A program made the translations under genes and the position numbers. From assembly GCA_003486945.1 (NCBI GenBank), contig DNFL01000222.1, positions 1-8,015 of the forward strand: 8,015 nucleotides of DNA. The letters run 5' to 3'. This DNA comes from Hyphomonas sp. (GTDB lineage Bacteria; Pseudomonadota; Alphaproteobacteria; Caulobacterales; Hyphomonadaceae). The notes beneath the pieces are model-generated. The model ran no database searches. It saw nothing but the letters and a program-made list of their open reading frames with translations, and was not told the origin of the DNA. Positions 6,898-8,015 of the stretch are shown in pieces. The stretch's first letter is position 1, and each line of letters begins with the position of its first letter.

Positions 6898-8015
6898 TTA
6901 TGATGAAAGCTCCCTCACCCATGCCGCCGGCACCGGATGCGCAATCTTCAACAACTGATCACGCCGGTACTCCATCGACCCACCATCGCCGTATGCAGGC
7001 CGCGAATTCGCATGCCCCATGATCATGCACCGGAACCCGTAATCCAGCTCCGCCTCCTGCATGCGCTTCTCAAATGAATGCCGCAGCGAGTAAACCTTGT
7101 GGGCCGGCGTCGGGAACAGCCCGCGCGACTTGAGCGCCGTCATCAGGTTGGCTGAAAGAAGGTCCGGCTTGTCGCGATAATGCGGGAACCCTTTGGGCGC
7201 GCGCCGCATGGCTTCCAGCGCGACGCCGACCAGCGGGATGTCCCGGATCGAAGACACGGTCTTGATCTCACGGTCCTTCTTAGGCCGGATCGAGATGTAA
7301 GGCACATTGGCCTTGAGGTGGATGTCCTCTTCCAGGAGGTTTGCGATTTCGCCTGGCCTGCAACCGGTCTCGATGAGCGTGTAGAGGATGAGGTCCGCGC
7401 CGCCGACGAGGCCTGAGAGCGCGCCAGGCGCCAGTATCCGCGAGCGCACCCACGCATCCTCGAACGGTGGCACGTCGGTCGACTGACGGTCCTTGAAAGC
7501 AAGGTTGCGGAACGGGTTCGGCCGGTCTTCCTCGCCGATATATTTGAAGTAGGCGCTGTAGAGAAGGCGCATGTTGCCGACGTCCCGGTTGGCCGTCTTG
7601 GTGCTCAGCGCCTCACGGCCCGGCTTCGGCACAACGCGGTCTTTCCACCAGTTATAATACTGCTGGGCGTCCTGCCGGGTGATGTCACGCATGTTCCGGT
7701 CGCCGACGACGTCGATGAAATACTGCACGCCCCGCCGCTTGGTTTTCTTCCAGGCCCGGATCTGGGTTTCAGATTTGCCGATAAGTTCGCTGGCTGCGAT
7801 GTCCGAGCAATAGATCTCGAAGGCGGCCGAGACCGTGACCGGCGGCGGCGGGACCGTGCCCAGCAGGGCATCGGCCTCGACCTTTTCAGTAGGGCTCGGG
7901 CGGCCCCTGTCTGCGGCGTCGACGCGGCGGATGCGGGCCACGAGTTCGCCGAGGTCGGCCTCGCTCGCCAGCTGCTCGACCCGGGCGTAGACGAACCCGC
8001 GGGCTAGCGCGCGGG
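6898..8015 (-). CDS. Tyrosine recombinase/integrase, 5' end outside window
   Basis: A tyrosine-type site-specific recombinase that would catalyse integration and excision of the element. Counting from GTG 7941 (347 residues), a core-binding region spans roughly 35-140. The catalytic domain shows Arg195 in ETGCRPGEIANL, Lys227 in REIKTVSSIRDIPL, Arg287 in YSLRHSF, His310 in MGHAN, and the probable nucleophile Tyr317 in RPAYGDGGS. At the position of the usual first box-II histidine there is Tyr284. GTG 7941 is probably not the start: the frame continues without a stop to the window edge and encodes plausible integrase N-terminal sequence (LARGFVYARVEQLASEADLG, running straight into the GTG codon), so the gene is listed as partial. 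It reads in the same direction as ietA/ietS but is separated from them by about 480 bases. Its GC-rich coding resembles the trb genes, which suggests both belong to the backbone. Which chromosomal site it uses cannot be seen. Confidence 0.93.
   Translation of the reverse strand, partial: RALARGFVYARVEQLASEADLGELVARIRRVDAADRGRPSPTEKVEADALLGTVPPPPVTVSAAFEIYCSDIAASELIGKSETQIRAWKKTKRRGVQYFIDVVGDRNMRDITRQDAQQYYNWWKDRVVPKPGREALSTKTANRDVGNMRLLYSAYFKYIGEEDRPNPFRNLAFKDRQSTDVPPFEDAWVRSRILAPGALSGLVGGADLILYTLIETGCRPGEIANLLEEDIHLKANVPYISIRPKKDREIKTVSSIRDIPLVGVALEAMRRAPKGFPHYRDKPDLLSANLMTALKSRGLFPTPAHKVYSLRHSFEKRMQEAELDYGFRCMIMGHANSRPAYGDGGSMEYRRDQLLKIAHPVPAAWVRELSS

Noticed and set aside
6577..6903. 108-codon frame on the + strand and overlapping short frames on the - strand
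   Set aside because: Low-complexity, arginine-rich or family-less translations with no good start signals; none is supported over the others.
1..8015. CRISPR array, tRNA or rRNA genes, and insertion sequences
   Set aside because: I saw no regularly spaced repeats, no tRNA-like T-loop context, no rRNA sequence and no transposase or terminal inverted repeats in the window.

Overview
The window looks like part of an alphaproteobacterial integrative and conjugative element (or a related integrated plasmid). The left end encodes the tail of a Trb-type mating-pair-formation operon, ending in the small DUF2274 and DUF736 genes that commonly accompany trb clusters in this class. The right end encodes a tyrosine recombinase. 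The high GC of both ends and the protein flavour fit Alphaproteobacteria, but genus cannot be fixed from this sequence.

Layout. Bases 1-2631 (+ strand): the 3' part of trbG, then trbI, a DUF2274 protein, a DUF736 protein and a small conserved-looking protein, closely packed as one operon. Bases 2632-2903: a short convergent intergenic stretch with no gene I trust. Bases 2904-6413 (- strand): a two-gene unit, an AAA ATPase followed 12 nt later by a large subtilisin-family (S8) protease. Bases 6414-6897: about 480 bases with no supportable gene, holding the presumed promoter region of that pair. Bases 6898-8015 (- strand): a tyrosine recombinase whose reading frame stays open to the window edge, so its start is outside.

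The central pair matches the known IetA/IetS arrangement. This was first described on an Agrobacterium tumour-inducing plasmid as a stability and incompatibility toxin-antitoxin pair, with protease IetS as toxin and ATPase IetA as antitoxin. It was later reported among antiphage systems. Here it sits as cargo between transfer and integration genes, is clearly less GC-rich than both flanks in the stretches I counted, and runs opposite to the trb operon. The simplest reading is an acquired stabilisation or defence module on a mobile element. The system is therefore not new in kind, but its mechanism is poorly understood and this copy has all recognisable catalytic residues.
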